This document shows, piece by piece, positions 35,220-45,275 of a stretch of DNA of 64,000 nt. Location of the stretch: contig NZ_JAGILA010000006.1 in the NCBI RefSeq assembly GCF_017874595.1, positions 345,748 through 409,747 of the forward strand. The letters run 5' to 3'. The DNA comes from Sinorhizobium kostiense. GTDB lineage: Bacteria; Pseudomonadota; Alphaproteobacteria; Rhizobiales; Rhizobiaceae. Position 1 is the stretch's first letter, and each line of letters opens with the position of its first letter. Below the pieces are notes generated by a model. The model ran no database searches. It was not told the origin of the DNA and worked only from the letters and a program-made list of their open reading frames with translations. The translations under genes were made by a program, and so were the position numbers.

Positions 35220-35678
35220 CTAAATGCCTATTTTATCAGGCAACAAAGCGATGAGGGCGTCGACCGCGGAGAGGGTACCTTCAACGGGAAGGCGCAATAG
35301 GGGCAAGCTAATTGCAGCCTCAAGCTGCAGTCTTTCGCTTTCGGGCGGCAGACGCGGATTGAAGGGTGCCTTCACCGGCAGGACCGCCCAGCTGAGAATG
35401 CAGGCGGGCATGGTCTCGACCGCCGCGATCCCTGCGCCGCGAATCTCAATGAGGCCTTGAATGGCCGGCGGGCACCGCGCGACAATGTGGCCGTTCGTAG
35501 CTGTCAGGTCCACACGGTCATCGGCGACGAGGGCCGCAAAGCGCCCGCGGCGCCGGACCTCCGAAATCAATGACAGCGCCAGTGCCGATTTGCCCGCTCC
35601 GGAGGGGCCGGTCACGAGGAAGCCGACGCTGCCGAGCACAATTGCCGTTCCGTGAATGTTGATAACCGGCATTTTCAC
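35220..35678 (-). CDS. hprK: Short HPr kinase/phosphorylase (alphaproteobacterial C-terminal form)
   Basis: Phosphorylates HPr on Ser using ATP; 152 residues, about half the length of Firmicute HPrK, lacking the N-terminal domain. The P-loop GPSGAGKSALAL is near residue 25, VADDRVDL carries the catalytic Asp, and the HPrK signature appears as GLIEIRGAGI. The short form is typical of alphaproteobacteria and not a frameshift. It overlaps the end of chvG by four bases, tying it to the ChvG-ChvI two-component system, and precedes manX and ptsH. This arrangement suggests joint control of envelope stress signalling and the regulatory PTS. Confidence 0.92.
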   Translation of the reverse strand: MKMPVINIHGTAIVLGSVGFLVTGPSGAGKSALALSLISEVRRRGRFAALVADDRVDLTATNGHIVARCPPAIQGLIEIRGAGIAAVETMPACILSWAVLPVKAPFNPRLPPESERLQLEAAISLPLLRLPVEGTLSAVDALIALLPDKIGI

Positions 35679-37453
35679 GCGTGTGGCTCGGCGGGAAGCG
35701 AAAGGATGAAGCGGGCGCCGCTCACCCGGCCGTCCTTGCCGACGATGTTCTCGGCCCTTAGCGATCCGCCATGCGCCTCGGCGATCTGGCGGGAGATCGA
35801 CAGACCCAGGCCGGAGTTCTGACCGAAATCCTCTCCTTCCGGCCGATCGGTGTAGAAGCGCTCGAAGATGCGGTCGATGTCCTCGGCCTGGATGCCCGGC
35901 CCGTTGTCCTCCACCGTGACGAGGCAGCGCGACCGGGACCGGGCCAGGCGCACGATGATACGGCCTTTCGGCTCCGGAACGAAGGAGCGGGCATTCTCGA
36001 TGAGATTGGTTATGATCTGGCCGATGCGCAGATCGTAGCCGCTCACGATGAAATTCGCCTTCGAATTCTCCTTGCGGTCGACGACGAAGTCGAGCAGCAC
36101 CCGCTTCTTGCTGCCGCGGACCTGCCGCGAAATGTCGATGAGATCGCCGAGAAGCTTTTCGAGATCGATCTTTTTCGCGTCGCTGCGGGCGAGTTCGGCG
36201 TCGAGCCGCGAGGCGTCCGAAATATCGCTGATCAGCCGGTCGAGGCGCCGGACGTCGTGCTGGATGATGTCAAGCAGCCGATTCTTCGAATCTTCCGTAC
36301 GCGCGAGCGGCAGGGTTTCGACCGCGCTGCGCAGCGAGGTCAGCGGATTCTTGAGTTCGTGGCTGACGTCGGCGGCGAAATTCTCGATCGCGGCGATGCG
36401 GTCGTAAAGCGCGGTCGTCATTTCCCTGAGGGCGATCGACAGGTTTCCGATCTCGTCCTGGCGAGAGGAGAAGTCCGGAATCTCCTCCCGTTCCTTGGCG
36501 CCGCGGCGCACGCGAATGGCGGCGGCCGCCAGTCGCCGCAGCGGATTGGCGATCGTTGAGGATAGGAGCAGCGAAAGAATGACGTTGACGAGTGCGGCCA
36601 CGCCGAAAACGCGAATGATGGCCAGGCGCTCGGCGTGCACGATCTTGTCGATATCGCCGGCCTGGGTCGAGAGCAGCAGCACCCCGAGTACGGCGCGGAA
36701 GCGCTGCACCGGCACTGCCACGGAAACGATCAGCTCTCCCTTTTCGGTGACCCGCACCACCGCACCGCGCACGCCAGTGAGCGCATTCATCACCTCCGGA
36801 TATATCGAGCCGTTGCCGCCAGGCGGCTCCCTGTAAAGCGGCAGGTCGCCCGGCTGCAGCAGCCGGTTGAACCAGGTGCTGATCGTCTCCGCTGTGCTCG
36901 GCGTTTCGGGGTCGACCGGCGGCAGATCGAAGCGGAGCACCTGGCCGCCGCTATAGAGATGGCGGGAGTCGAGCAGGAGATCCGCATCGGCGTCGAACAG
37001 CCGCGCGCGTGTGCGCGTCGGCGAGATCAGGCGTCTGAGAACCGGCGCGACGCGCTCCTGGATGATCGGAAACTCCAGGTCCTCGTCGCTCGGCAGCGGC
37101 GTGATGCTTTCGCCGGCCTGCAGCTCGAGCAGTTTTTCCGGATCGATGGTGATCGAGTTGGTGTCGACCGATGCCGAAGCCGAGATGGCGCCGGCGATGA
37201 TTTCGCCTTGCGTCAAGAGGCTCTCCACGCGGGCGTCGATGAGGCCCTCGCGGAATTGGTTGAGATACATGATCCCGCCGACGAGAACGAAGAGTGCGAC
37301 GAGATTGAAGAAGACAATGCGTCGCGTGAGGCTCGAAAAGACGGCGTTACCGAACAGCCGCCGAATGAGCGTGAAGGGATGCGCCCAGCGGCGCTGGCTT
37401 CGCAGCGCCCTCCCGTCCGACTCTTCGATATCGCCCTGCAAGACTTCTACCAA
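35675..37453 (-). CDS. chvG: ChvG/ExoS sensor histidine kinase
   Basis: Inner-membrane sensor that pairs with ChvI. In Sinorhizobium this system responds to the periplasmic protein ExoR and controls succinoglycan, motility and acid response. About 592 residues. Two membrane segments (IVFFNLVALFVLVGGIM and the stretch around VNVILSLLLS) enclose a periplasmic sensor domain, followed by HAMP, the H-box DVSHELKNPLTSLRSA, and ATPase motifs DNGPGIQ and GLGLSIS. The start is uncertain. I prefer TTG 37453 because AGGAG lies eight bases upstream; ATG 37522 is in frame but poorly served. It shares the block with hprK. Confidence 0.92.
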   Translation of the reverse strand: MVEVLQGDIEESDGRALRSQRRWAHPFTLIRRLFGNAVFSSLTRRIVFFNLVALFVLVGGIMYLNQFREGLIDARVESLLTQGEIIAGAISASASVDTNSITIDPEKLLELQAGESITPLPSDEDLEFPIIQERVAPVLRRLISPTRTRARLFDADADLLLDSRHLYSGGQVLRFDLPPVDPETPSTAETISTWFNRLLQPGDLPLYREPPGGNGSIYPEVMNALTGVRGAVVRVTEKGELIVSVAVPVQRFRAVLGVLLLSTQAGDIDKIVHAERLAIIRVFGVAALVNVILSLLLSSTIANPLRRLAAAAIRVRRGAKEREEIPDFSSRQDEIGNLSIALREMTTALYDRIAAIENFAADVSHELKNPLTSLRSAVETLPLARTEDSKNRLLDIIQHDVRRLDRLISDISDASRLDAELARSDAKKIDLEKLLGDLIDISRQVRGSKKRVLLDFVVDRKENSKANFIVSGYDLRIGQIITNLIENARSFVPEPKGRIIVRLARSRSRCLVTVEDNGPGIQAEDIDRIFERFYTDRPEGEDFGQNSGLGLSISRQIAEAHGGSLRAENIVGKDGRVSGARFILSLPAEPHA

Positions 37454-37792
37454 GTCTTCCGCTCCTGCGACGAAAACGTCGTCGCTAACATTCCGGCAGC
37501 CGGTCGGCCGGCGGCGGGCCATCCGTCGTCCGACATCGGCCTTGAGGCCGTGTCAGGCCCGGACGCCGGGTTTTCCCTGCGGCCTCCGCGCATAAGACAG
37601 ACTTTAGCCTGCTGATCTCTCGCCGTTTGCTTCGGCCGCAACCAGCCGCGCCCATCGACCTGTGGCAGTGGATCCGCGGCCTCGAATTGTGTCCACCGTC
37701 TTAGAATCTTGGCCTTGCCTCCGCGCCGCTCCTCAATGCGCCACAAACGGCGCCAAGGCAAGTCCGCCGCGACCGCAAGTCCCTTGGGATAC
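37454..37792. other. Gap between chvI and chvG
   Basis: 339 bases without a recognisable gene, RNA or terminator. The part next to chvG could encode a longer N-terminus if the ATG at 37522 is used. The gap probably holds a chvG promoter, but no clear -35/-10 pair was found. Confidence 0.3.
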
Positions 37793-38515
37793 TCAGGCCG
37801 ACTCGCGAAAGCGGTAGCCGACGCCGTAGAGCGTTTCGATCATGTCGAAGTCGTTGTCGACCATCTTGAACTTCTTGCGAAGCCTCTTGATGTGGCTGTC
37901 GATCGTCCGATCGTCGACATAGACCTGCTCGTCATAGGCGGCATCCATCAGCGCGTCGCGGCTTTTCACGACGCCCGGGCGCTGTGCCAGCGAGTGCAGA
38001 ATGAGGAATTCCGTCACGGTCAGCGTGACCGGCTCGCTTTTCCAGGTGCAGGTGTGCCGCTCCTGGTCCATGACGAGCTGGCCGCGCTCCAGCGAGCGTG
38101 ACGGGGCGTCGGAATTCTTGGCCCCCCCGGCGCTGGCCGCGGCGATTTCGCGGTTGATCGCGCGGCGCAGTATGGCCCTGACGCGCTCGACGAGAAGCCG
38201 CTGGGAAAAGGGCTTGGTGATGAAATCGTCGGCGCCCATCTTGAGACCGAAGAGCTCATCGATCTCCTCGTCCTTGGAGGTGAGGAAGATCACCGGAAGA
38301 TCCGACTTCTGCCTCAGCCGACGCAACAGTTCCATACCGTCCATGCGCGGCATCTTGATATCGAAGATCGCGAGATGCGGCGGGCGCGCCAGCAGCCCCT
38401 CGAGCGCGGATGCACCATCGGTATAGGTTTCGACCTTGTAGCCCTCGGCTTCCAGCGCGATGGACACGGATGTCAGGATGTTGCGGTCGTCATCGACAAG
38501 CGCGATGGTCTGCAT
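37793..38515 (-). CDS. chvI: ChvI response regulator
   Basis: OmpR-family regulator of 240 residues. The receiver domain begins [11 protein letters not shown], has the phospho-Asp in [11 protein letters not shown] (near residue 52) and the conserved Lys in FITKPFS. The C-terminal winged helix carries [17 protein letters not shown] and [17 protein letters not shown]. It is the partner of ChvG downstream and is the first gene of the chvI-chvG-hprK-manX-ptsH stretch. The system is essential or near-essential in Sinorhizobium. The upstream 328-base region is shared with the divergent pckA. Confidence 0.97.
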   Translation of the reverse strand: MQTIALVDDDRNILTSVSIALEAEGYKVETYTDGASALEGLLARPPHLAIFDIKMPRMDGMELLRRLRQKSDLPVIFLTSKDEEIDELFGLKMGADDFITKPFSQRLLVERVRAILRRAINREIAAASAGGAKNSDAPSRSLERGQLVMDQERHTCTWKSEPVTLTVTEFLILHSLAQRPGVVKSRDALMDAAYDEQVYVDDRTIDSHIKRLRKKFKMVDNDFDMIETLYGVGYRFRESA

Positions 38516-38843
38516 CGTATTCTACTCCGTCTTTGATGCCGGTGCCGGGATCCGTCCTTAAAACGGGGCAACCGCCGAGTCACGGCCGCGTTAATTGAGT
38601 ATAAAGGTGGAACAAATTGTGGCGAAGCGCAAATACGCCAGATGCTTTGATGCGGCGTGGCGCCGAAAATGCGGCATCAAATGGCGTATTTCAACCGATT
38701 AAAAAATACATAATTTTTCTTAAATCGATTAATATACTGAAATCATTACTCTTTTCGGATAGGCTGTCTTGTCTTAGGACGTCGGGACCAGTATGTTCCG
38801 GCGAAATTCAACGCCGCCGGCCAAACACGAAGGAAGCTTGACC
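38516..38843. promoter_or_regulatory. Divergent control region of chvI and pckA
   Basis: Contains a markedly AT-rich core (about 38695-38760) with two CGATTAA elements and a TATACT hexamer (38733-38738), a plausible -10 for pckA. TTTGATGC and GCATCAAA form an inverted pair around 38647-38680. No small gene is evident. Confidence 0.4.
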
Positions 38844-40454
38844 ATGGAGCAGCTTGGCAGCCGCAACCCCGCGAACGGGCTCGAAACGATGGGTTTTTCC
38901 GACCTCTCGGTTATTCGTTACAACTTCGAGGCAGCACAGCTTTACGAAGAAGCCCTTCGCCGTGGCGAGGCGGAACTGACGGCCCATGGAGCGCTCTGCG
39001 CGCGCACCGGACAGCACACCGGTCGCTCGCCGAAGGACAAGTATATTGTGCGCAATGCGGAGACTGCCGATCAGATCTGGTGGGACAACAACAGCGCCAT
39101 TTCTCCGGAAAACTTCGAACGTCTTCGTCAGGATATGCTGGCTCATGCGAGGGGCATGTCGCTTTATGTGCAGGACCTTATCGGCGGTGCCGACCGGGAG
39201 AACGAACTGCCGACGCGCGTCATCACCGAGTTCGCCTGGCATTCGCTGTTCATCCGCAATCTCCTGATCCGGCCGCAACGCGAAGCGCTTGCGACGTTCC
39301 AGCCGAAGCTGACGATCATCGATCTGCCCAGCTTCAAGGCCAATCCCGAGCGCCATGGCTGCCGCAGCGAGACGATCATCGCCTGCGACTTCACGAATGG
39401 CCTGGTGCTGATCGGCGGGACCTCCTATGCCGGCGAGATGAAGAAATCTGTTTTCACCGCGCTCAACTACCTGCTGCCGAAAAAATCGGTAATGCCGATG
39501 CACTGCTCGGCCAATGTCGGCCCCGCCGGCGACACCGCGGTGTTCTTCGGCCTTTCCGGGACGGGAAAGACGACGCTTTCCGCCGACCCGAACCGCACCT
39601 TGATCGGTGACGACGAGCATGGCTGGGGCGAAAAGGGCGTCTTCAACTTCGAAGGCGGCTGCTATGCCAAGGCGATCCGCCTCTCCGAAACGGCTGAACC
39701 GGAGATTTTCTCGACGACGCGGCGCTTCGGCACCGTGATGGAGAACGTTGTTCTCGATGAGCGGCGCCTGCCGGACTTCGACGATGGCTCCTTGACCGAA
39801 AACACCCGCATCGCCTATCCGCTGAATTTCATCCCGAATGCGAGCAAGACTGGCGTTGCGCCGCAGCCGCGCACCATCATCATGCTGACGGCAGATGCCT
39901 TTGGCGTGATGCCGCCGATTGCCAAGCTCACTCCGGATCAGGCGATGTATCACTTCCTCTCCGGATACACCGCCAAGGTCGCCGGCACGGAAAAAGGCGT
40001 CACCGAGCCGGAAGCGACCTTCTCGACCTGCTTCGGCGCGCCCTTCATGCCGCGCCATCCGTCGGAATACGGCAATCTGCTCAAAGCCTTGATCGCCAAG
40101 AACGGGGTCACCTGCTGGCTCGTCAACACCGGTTGGACGGGCGGCGCCTACGGCACCGGAAGCCGTATGCCGATCAAGGTCACCCGCGCGCTCCTCTCGG
40201 CGGCGCTCGATGGCTCGTTGAACAACGCTTCGTTCCGCACCGACGCGAATTTCGGCTTCGCCGTACCCGTATCGGTCCCGGACGTCGACGACCGCATTCT
40301 CGATCCGCGTTCCACTTGGGCGGATGGTGCTGCCTATGATGTCCAGGCGCGGCGCCTCGTCGACATGTTCATCGCCAATTTCGCCAAGTTCGAACGTCAT
40401 GTAGACGGCGGCGTCCGCGACGCCGCGCCGGGTGCGAGGGTCGCGGCCGAATAA
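38844..40454 (+). CDS. pckA: Phosphoenolpyruvate carboxykinase (ATP)
   Basis: Makes phosphoenolpyruvate from oxaloacetate and ATP, the first gluconeogenic step and needed for growth on succinate. 536 residues, the rhizobial length. The P-loop [14 protein letters not shown] is near residue 240, the Mg/ATP motif [18 protein letters not shown] follows, and TARNP-type motifs appear as [16 protein letters not shown] 38844 has AAGGAAG upstream; an in-frame start at 38793 is less likely. It is divergent from chvI, consistent with reported cross-talk between carbon metabolism and ChvG-ChvI in rhizobia. A strong terminator follows. Confidence 0.97.
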   Translation: MEQLGSRNPANGLETMGFSDLSVIRYNFEAAQLYEEALRRGEAELTAHGALCARTGQHTGRSPKDKYIVRNAETADQIWWDNNSAISPENFERLRQDMLAHARGMSLYVQDLIGGADRENELPTRVITEFAWHSLFIRNLLIRPQREALATFQPKLTIIDLPSFKANPERHGCRSETIIACDFTNGLVLIGGTSYAGEMKKSVFTALNYLLPKKSVMPMHCSANVGPAGDTAVFFGLSGTGKTTLSADPNRTLIGDDEHGWGEKGVFNFEGGCYAKAIRLSETAEPEIFSTTRRFGTVMENVVLDERRLPDFDDGSLTENTRIAYPLNFIPNASKTGVAPQPRTIIMLTADAFGVMPPIAKLTPDQAMYHFLSGYTAKVAGTEKGVTEPEATFSTCFGAPFMPRHPSEYGNLLKALIAKNGVTCWLVNTGWTGGAYGTGSRMPIKVTRALLSAALDGSLNNASFRTDANFGFAVPVSVPDVDDRILDPRSTWADGAAYDVQARRLVDMFIANFAKFERHVDGGVRDAAPGARVAAE

Positions 40455-40480
40455 GGCTTTTAGCCCATGATTCACGTGAA

Positions 40481-40505
40481 ACCCGGCCGCAAGGCCGGGT
40501 TTTTC
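40481..40505 (+). terminator. Rho-independent terminator of pckA
   Basis: ACCCGGCC-GCAA-GGCCGGGT is followed by TTTTC. It begins 27 bases after the pckA stop and overlaps a TTCACGTGAA palindrome at its left edge. Confidence 0.9.
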
Positions 40506-40576
40506 GGTTTTGCATAGGCCACGAGGCGAACGGACCGCCGCTTCACACGTTTGCGTGCTGTGTGCGATAGAGAATC

Positions 40577-41011
40577 ATGGCAAGCGAACCGCTTTACATC
40601 GACGAGAAGATCGTTATCGCCGGCTGGGAGCTGACGGAGCAGTTCGTGCTGGCCGGCGGCCCGGGCGGGCAGAACGTCAACAAGGTGTCGACGGCCGTGC
40701 AGCTGTTCTTCAACGTCGCAGCATCGCCGTCGCTGCCGGAGCGCGTCAAGGCGAACGCCCTGAAGCTCGCCGGCCGCCGCGCCTCCAAGGACGGGGTGCT
40801 GATGATCGAAGCCAATCGCTTCCGCAGCCAGGAGCGCAACCGCGAGGATGCCCGCGAGCGGCTGAAGGAACTGATCCTCAAGGCAGCCGAACCGCCGCCG
40901 CCGCCGCGTAAGAAGACGAAGCCGACGCGCAGTTCCGTCGAAAGGCGGCTCAAGGAAAAATCCGGCCGCGCCGAGATCAAGCGGCTGCGCGGCCGACCTG
41001 GGGGCGATTGA
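40577..41011 (+). CDS. arfB: Alternative ribosome-rescue factor ArfB (peptidyl-tRNA hydrolase, YaeJ type)
   Basis: Releases peptides from stalled ribosomes without a stop codon. 144 residues with a release-factor catalytic domain holding GGPGGQNVNKV (GGQ near residue 29) and the CDS-specific VSTAVQLFFNV. The C-terminal tail from about 105 is Lys/Arg-rich (PPRKKTKPTRSS), as needed for entry into the empty mRNA channel. It lacks the codon-reading domains of RF1/RF2, which fits ArfB. The start is ATG 40577 with a weak GA-rich upstream sequence. It lies between pckA and an AlkB-like gene. Confidence 0.93.
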   Translation: MASEPLYIDEKIVIAGWELTEQFVLAGGPGGQNVNKVSTAVQLFFNVAASPSLPERVKANALKLAGRRASKDGVLMIEANRFRSQERNREDARERLKELILKAAEPPPPPRKKTKPTRSSVERRLKEKSGRAEIKRLRGRPGGD

Positions 41012-41099
41012 CGCGGCAAGAAGATTGCGGTTTTCGGGTAGCTCGACGCTGTCGCCGACGCTACATCCTCCTCAGGCAGGGAAGGATGGAAGACCAACG

Positions 41100-41711
41100 A
41101 TGCAGGTGCTCCCGAAAGGCGTGAGGCATATTCCCGGGTTTCTGGACCGCCCGCGCCAGGAGGCGCTGGTCGAGGCGATCCGCCATGTCGTCGCCGAGGC
41201 ACCGCTCTACGTCCCGGAGATGCCGAAAACAGGCAAGCCGATGTCCGTGCGCATGACGAATTGCGGATCACTCGGCTGGGTCACCGACCGCGACCACGGC
41301 TATCGTTACCAGGCTAAGCATCCGGTGACCGGCAGGCCCTGGCCGCCGATGCCGGACATTCTTCTCGAGATATGGCGCGCGGTTTCGGGGAGCGACAAGG
41401 CGCCCGAGGCTTGCCTCGTCAATTTCTATTCCGCTGAGGCCCGCATGGGCCTTCACCAGGATCGGGACGAGCGCGATCTCGTAACGGCGGTCGTCTCGAT
41501 CTCTCTCGGCGACGCCTGCCTTTTCCGCGTAGGCGGGAAGACCCGCGGCGGTCAGACCACATCCTTCAGGCTGGAAAGCGGCGATGTCGTCGTACTCGGC
41601 GGCGAGGGGCGCCTCGCCTTCCACGGTGTCGATCGCATCTATCCGAACACCTCGACGCTGCTGAAGAGCGGCGGCCGCCTCAACCTGACGCTCCGGCGGG
41701 TCAATCCGTAA
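41100..41711 (+). CDS. AlkB-family Fe(II)/2-oxoglutarate dioxygenase
   Basis: Predicted oxidative dealkylating enzyme of nucleic acids, 203 residues. The iron site is HQDRDERD (His and Asp near residue 120) with the distal His in AFHGVDRIYP. The 2-oxoglutarate Arg is in GGRLNLTLRRV at the C-terminus. The NFYSAEARMGLHQD run is typical of AlkB homologues. ATG 41100 is chosen because the conserved MQVLPKGVRHIPGFL starts there. Which lesion it repairs is not readable from the sequence. The coaA gene converges from the other side, 32 bases away. Confidence 0.9.
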   Translation: MQVLPKGVRHIPGFLDRPRQEALVEAIRHVVAEAPLYVPEMPKTGKPMSVRMTNCGSLGWVTDRDHGYRYQAKHPVTGRPWPPMPDILLEIWRAVSGSDKAPEACLVNFYSAEARMGLHQDRDERDLVTAVVSISLGDACLFRVGGKTRGGQTTSFRLESGDVVVLGGEGRLAFHGVDRIYPNTSTLLKSGGRLNLTLRRVNP

Positions 41712-41743
41712 GGTGGGGTCCTCGTCGACGGAACCTTCTCTCC

Positions 41744-42739
41744 TCAGAGCTTCCTCAATGCCACGGTCTCCGTGAGGTGGTTCTGCCCCTTCTGGAGGAT
41801 GATATCCGCGCGTGGCCGCGTCGGCAGGATGTTCTGGTGAAGGTTCTTCAGGTTGATGTTGTGCCACAGCCCTTCGGCGATTGCTCGTGCCTCCTCCTCG
41901 CTTATCTTCGCGTAGCGATGGAAGAAGGATTGCGGATTCTGGAAGGCCGTCTCGCGCAGCCGCATGAAACGGCTGACATACCAGCTGTGGATGAGGTTTT
42001 CGTCGGCGTCGATATAGATCGAGAAGTCGAAGAAGTCCGAGACCATCGGCACGATCTTGCCGTCGGCCGGGAGGTCGCGCGATTGCAGCACGTTGATCCC
42101 CTCGAAGATCAGGATGTCCGGCCGGTCGATGATCTGGAACTGATCGGGAATGACGTCGTAGGTCAGGTGCGAGTAGGTCGGCGCCTTGACGTTGGGTCGT
42201 GCGGCCTTGATCGCCGACAGGAAGCGCAAGAGCGCGCCGATGTCGTAGCTTTCCGGAAAGCCCTTGCGGTCCATCAGGTTTTCCCGGGTGAGGATCGCGT
42301 TCGGATAGAGAAACCCGTCGGTCGTCACGAGATCGACCTTTGGACTCGAGGGCCAGCGCGCGAGCAGTTCGGCGAGAATGCGCGCCGTCGTCGACTTGCC
42401 GACGGCCACCGAGCCGGCAATGCCGATGACGAAGGGCGTCTTCGTCTCGTCCGACATGCTGAGGAAGCGCTTGCGCTGCTGGAAGAGAATCTGCGAGGCT
42501 TCGACATGGGCGGAGAGAAGCCGCGAAAGCGAAAGATAGATGCGGCGCACCTCGCCGAGATCGACCGGGTCGTTGAGCGAGCGTAGCCGCTGCACCTCGT
42601 CGGCCGTCAGCGTCAGCGGCGTATCGGCGCGAAAGCGCGACCATTCCTCGGCGGAGAAGACGTGGTAGGGCGAATACTCGCCCCCCTGAAGATTGCCCGG
42701 AATATCGGCCGGTTCGATGTCTTTCGCGGCGATGCTCAT
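41744..42739 (-). CDS. coaA: Type I pantothenate kinase
   Basis: First and regulated step of coenzyme A synthesis: phosphorylates pantothenate. 331 residues. The P-loop is [17 protein letters not shown] near residue 105, followed by [10 protein letters not shown] and the type I motif FEGINVL. The start overlaps the hisE stop (ATGA), so it is the last gene of the histidine operon. This placement is usual in rhizobia. Confidence 0.96.
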   Translation of the reverse strand: MSIAAKDIEPADIPGNLQGGEYSPYHVFSAEEWSRFRADTPLTLTADEVQRLRSLNDPVDLGEVRRIYLSLSRLLSAHVEASQILFQQRKRFLSMSDETKTPFVIGIAGSVAVGKSTTARILAELLARWPSSPKVDLVTTDGFLYPNAILTRENLMDRKGFPESYDIGALLRFLSAIKAARPNVKAPTYSHLTYDVIPDQFQIIDRPDILIFEGINVLQSRDLPADGKIVPMVSDFFDFSIYIDADENLIHSWYVSRFMRLRETAFQNPQSFFHRYAKISEEEARAIAEGLWHNINLKNLHQNILPTRPRADIILQKGQNHLTETVALRKL

Positions 42740-43059
42740 GAATTTTGCCGGTTTGCCTTCTCCTGCAGGCCGGATTGGCTCGTCCGCCTGGCAAGTTCGC
42801 TCATGACATCCTGCAACGGGACGGCGGCGATATTCAATACGACCATAAGATGATAGAGGAGATCCGCACTCTCATCGATCAGATTCTTGCGATCGCCGCC
42901 GATCGCGGCGATCACCGTCTCCACCGCTTCCTCGCCGAGTTTCTTTGCCGCCTTGGTCTGGCCGGCGGCCACCAGCTTGGCAGTCCAGGAATCCTCCGGC
43001 GCCGCCTTGGCGCGGGTCGCCACGATCTGTTCGAGGTCGGAAAGCGTGAAATCGGTCAT
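42736..43059 (-). CDS. hisE: Phosphoribosyl-ATP pyrophosphatase
   Basis: Second step of histidine synthesis, hydrolysing phosphoribosyl-ATP to phosphoribosyl-AMP. 107 residues, MazG-like helical fold with [14 protein letters not shown] and the acidic [12 protein letters not shown] motif that binds magnesium. ATG 43059 is preferred because GAGGGG precedes it; an in-frame start at 43074 exists. It follows hisF by eleven bases and overlaps coaA. Confidence 0.95.
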   Translation of the reverse strand: MTDFTLSDLEQIVATRAKAAPEDSWTAKLVAAGQTKAAKKLGEEAVETVIAAIGGDRKNLIDESADLLYHLMVVLNIAAVPLQDVMSELARRTSQSGLQEKANRQNS

Positions 43060-43070
43060 GACAAATCCCC

Positions 43071-43847
43071 TCAATCGAGGCGCATGGCGATGCCGTGCTC
43101 TGCCATGTAGCGCTTGGCCTCACCGATGCTGTAGGTGCCGAAGTGGAAGATCGAGGCTGCCAGCACGGCGGTCGCGTGGCCGTCGCGGATGCCCTCGACC
43201 AGGTGATCGAGCGTGCCGACACCGCCGGAGGCGATGACCGGCGCGCGAACGGCATCGGCTATGGCACGCGTCAGCGTGATGTCGTACCCAGCCTTGGTGC
43301 CGTCGCGGTCCATCGAGGTCAGAAGGATCTCGCCGGCGCCGAGATCGACGACCTTCTCGGCGAAGGTGATCGCGTCGATGCCGGTCGACTGCCTGCCGCC
43401 ATGGGTGAAAATCTCCCAGCGGTCGGCTTCGCCCTCGGCCGAGACTTTCTTCGCGTCGATGGCGACGACGATGCACTGGTTGCCGAACTTGTCCGCCGCC
43501 TCGGCCACGAAATCAGGATTTTTCACCGCCGCCGTGTTGATCGAAACCTTGTCTGCGCCTGCAAGCAGGAGCTTGCGGATATCGGCCACCTGGCGTACGC
43601 CGCCGCCGACCGTCAGCGGCATGAAGCATTGCTCGGCGGTCCGGGCGACGACGTCGAAGATCGTCTCGCGATTGTCCGAGGACGCGGTGATATCGAGGAA
43701 GCAGAGCTCGTCGGCGCCGGCTTCGTCATAGGCCTTTGCCGCTTCCACCGGATCGCCCGCGTCGATGAGATCGACGAAATTGACGCCCTTGACGACGCGG
43801 CCGTCCTTGACGTCGAGACAGGGGATTACACGGGCTTTGAGCGTCAT
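43071..43847 (-). CDS. hisF: Imidazole glycerol phosphate synthase, cyclase subunit
   Basis: Uses ammonia from HisH to make imidazole-glycerol phosphate and AICAR. 258 residues, a (beta/alpha)8 barrel. The first catalytic Asp is in [15 protein letters not shown] and the second in [15 protein letters not shown]. The phosphate-binding loops are GGGVRQVAD and [10 protein letters not shown]. The start overlaps hisA by four bases (ATGA). HisF works as a complex with HisH, encoded two genes upstream. Confidence 0.97.
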   Translation of the reverse strand: MTLKARVIPCLDVKDGRVVKGVNFVDLIDAGDPVEAAKAYDEAGADELCFLDITASSDNRETIFDVVARTAEQCFMPLTVGGGVRQVADIRKLLLAGADKVSINTAAVKNPDFVAEAADKFGNQCIVVAIDAKKVSAEGEADRWEIFTHGGRQSTGIDAITFAEKVVDLGAGEILLTSMDRDGTKAGYDITLTRAIADAVRAPVIASGGVGTLDHLVEGIRDGHATAVLAASIFHFGTYSIGEAKRYMAEHGIAMRLD

Positions 43848-44590
43848 TGGACCATCCTCCTTCTCGCGTCCCGGATCAGCTCCAGCGCCTCCTTCGGGTC
43901 GATCCGCCCGTCATATAGCGCCCGGCCGGAAATCGCGCCTTCGAGCTTCCAGGCGTCCGGCGCGACCATCCGGCGGATGTCGTCCATTGACGCAAGCCCG
44001 CCGGAAGCGATGACCGGAATGGAAACCGCCTTGGCAAGCTCCAGTGTCGAGGCCCAATTGATTCCGGTCAGGATGCCGTCGCGGTCGATATCGGTATAGA
44101 TGATCGCCGCAACGCCGGCACCTTCGAATTTCTTCGCAAGTTCGATGATCCCGAGCTCGGAGGCTTCCGCCCAGCCCTCGACCGCAACCCTGCCGCCCCT
44201 GGCGTCGATGCCGACCGCGACCCGGCCTGGAAACTTGTGGCACGCCTCGATGACCAGCGCCGGATTGCGCACGGCGACGGTGCCGAGAATAACGCGCGCG
44301 AGCCCCCGCGAGAGCCAGTTCTCTATGTGCTCGAGCGTGCGGATACCGCCGCCGAGCTGCACCGGATTCTTCGTCGCTTTGAGGATGGCGTCGACTGCGG
44401 CGCCGTTCACCGTCTCGCCGGCAAAGGCGCCGTTCAGGTCGACCACATGCAGCCATTCGAAGCCCTGTTCCTCGAAGGCGCGCGCCTGGGCGGCCGGATC
44501 GGCATTGTAGACGGTTGCCTGGTCCATGTCGCCGAGCTTGAGGCGCACGCATTGCCCGTCTTTGAGATCGATGGCGGGGAATAGAATCAT
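43844..44590 (-). CDS. hisA: Phosphoribosylformimino-AICAR ribotide isomerase
   Basis: Fourth step of histidine synthesis, an Amadori isomerisation. 248 residues, a barrel homologous to HisF. The first catalytic Asp is in [13 protein letters not shown] and the second in [12 protein letters not shown]. The phosphate sites are GGGIRTLEH and [10 protein letters not shown]. It starts 34 bases after the hisH stop and overlaps hisF. Confidence 0.97.
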   Translation of the reverse strand: MILFPAIDLKDGQCVRLKLGDMDQATVYNADPAAQARAFEEQGFEWLHVVDLNGAFAGETVNGAAVDAILKATKNPVQLGGGIRTLEHIENWLSRGLARVILGTVAVRNPALVIEACHKFPGRVAVGIDARGGRVAVEGWAEASELGIIELAKKFEGAGVAAIIYTDIDRDGILTGINWASTLELAKAVSIPVIASGGLASMDDIRRMVAPDAWKLEGAISGRALYDGRIDPKEALELIRDARRRMVQ

Positions 44591-44624
44591 GTGTTCGTCC
44601 GATCAGAGGGTCGCGGGGGCAGCC

Positions 44625-45275
44625 TCACGGCTTCCAGCGCAGGAAATTTGCGATAAGAGCAAGGCCCAGCGCCTGGCTCTTCTCCGGGTGAAACTGCGCA
44701 CCGGCCTTGTTGCCATTGGCGACGAAGGCTGTCACCGGTCCGCCATAGTCGGTCACGGCGACCACATGGTCCGGATGTTCGGTGGCGAGGTGATAGGAGT
44801 GCACGAAGTAGGCGTGCAGACCGTTCTCGCCGGTCGGAATGCCTTCGAAGAGCGCGTGCGGCCGGACGAGGCCCAGCGTGTTCCAGCCGATCTGCGGGAT
44901 CTTCAGCGACGGATCGTCGGGCGTCATCTCGACGACGTCGCCGGGAATCCAGCCGAAACCCCTGGTGATCGTCTTCTCGAGCCCGCGCGAGGACATGAGC
45001 TGCATGCCGACGCAGATGCCGAGAAAGGGCCGTCCCGCCGTCTCGACCGCTTCCGTCAACGCCTCCTCCATGCCGGCGACCTCGGCAAGGCCGCCGCGGC
45101 AATCGGCATAGGCGCCGACGCCCGGCAGCACGATCCGGTCGGCCGAGGCCACCCGGTCCGGCCTGTCCGTCAGCTCGATTTCGGCGGCGATACCGGCTTC
45201 GCGGGCGGCTCGCTCGAAGGCTTTTGTGGCCGAGCGCAGATTGCCCGAACCGTAGTCGATGATGGCGACGCGCAT
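44625..45275 (-). CDS. hisH: Imidazole glycerol phosphate synthase, glutaminase subunit
   Basis: Class I glutamine amidotransferase, 216 residues, that feeds ammonia to HisF. The nucleophile Cys is in [13 protein letters not shown], with His and Glu in FHPEKSQ near the C-terminus, and the PGVGAYADC region is typical. ATG 45275 overlaps the stop of the DUF2628 gene by one base. The frame opens further upstream but there overlaps that gene. Confidence 0.96.
   Translation of the reverse strand: MRVAIIDYGSGNLRSATKAFERAAREAGIAAEIELTDRPDRVASADRIVLPGVGAYADCRGGLAEVAGMEEALTEAVETAGRPFLGICVGMQLMSSRGLEKTITRGFGWIPGDVVEMTPDDPSLKIPQIGWNTLGLVRPHALFEGIPTGENGLHAYFVHSYHLATEHPDHVVAVTDYGGPVTAFVANGNKAGAQFHPEKSQALGLALIANFLRWKP

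Noticed and set aside
35220..35678. Broken hprK
   Set aside because: Half-length HPr kinases with intact P-loop and signature are normal in alphaproteobacteria; no frameshift is needed.
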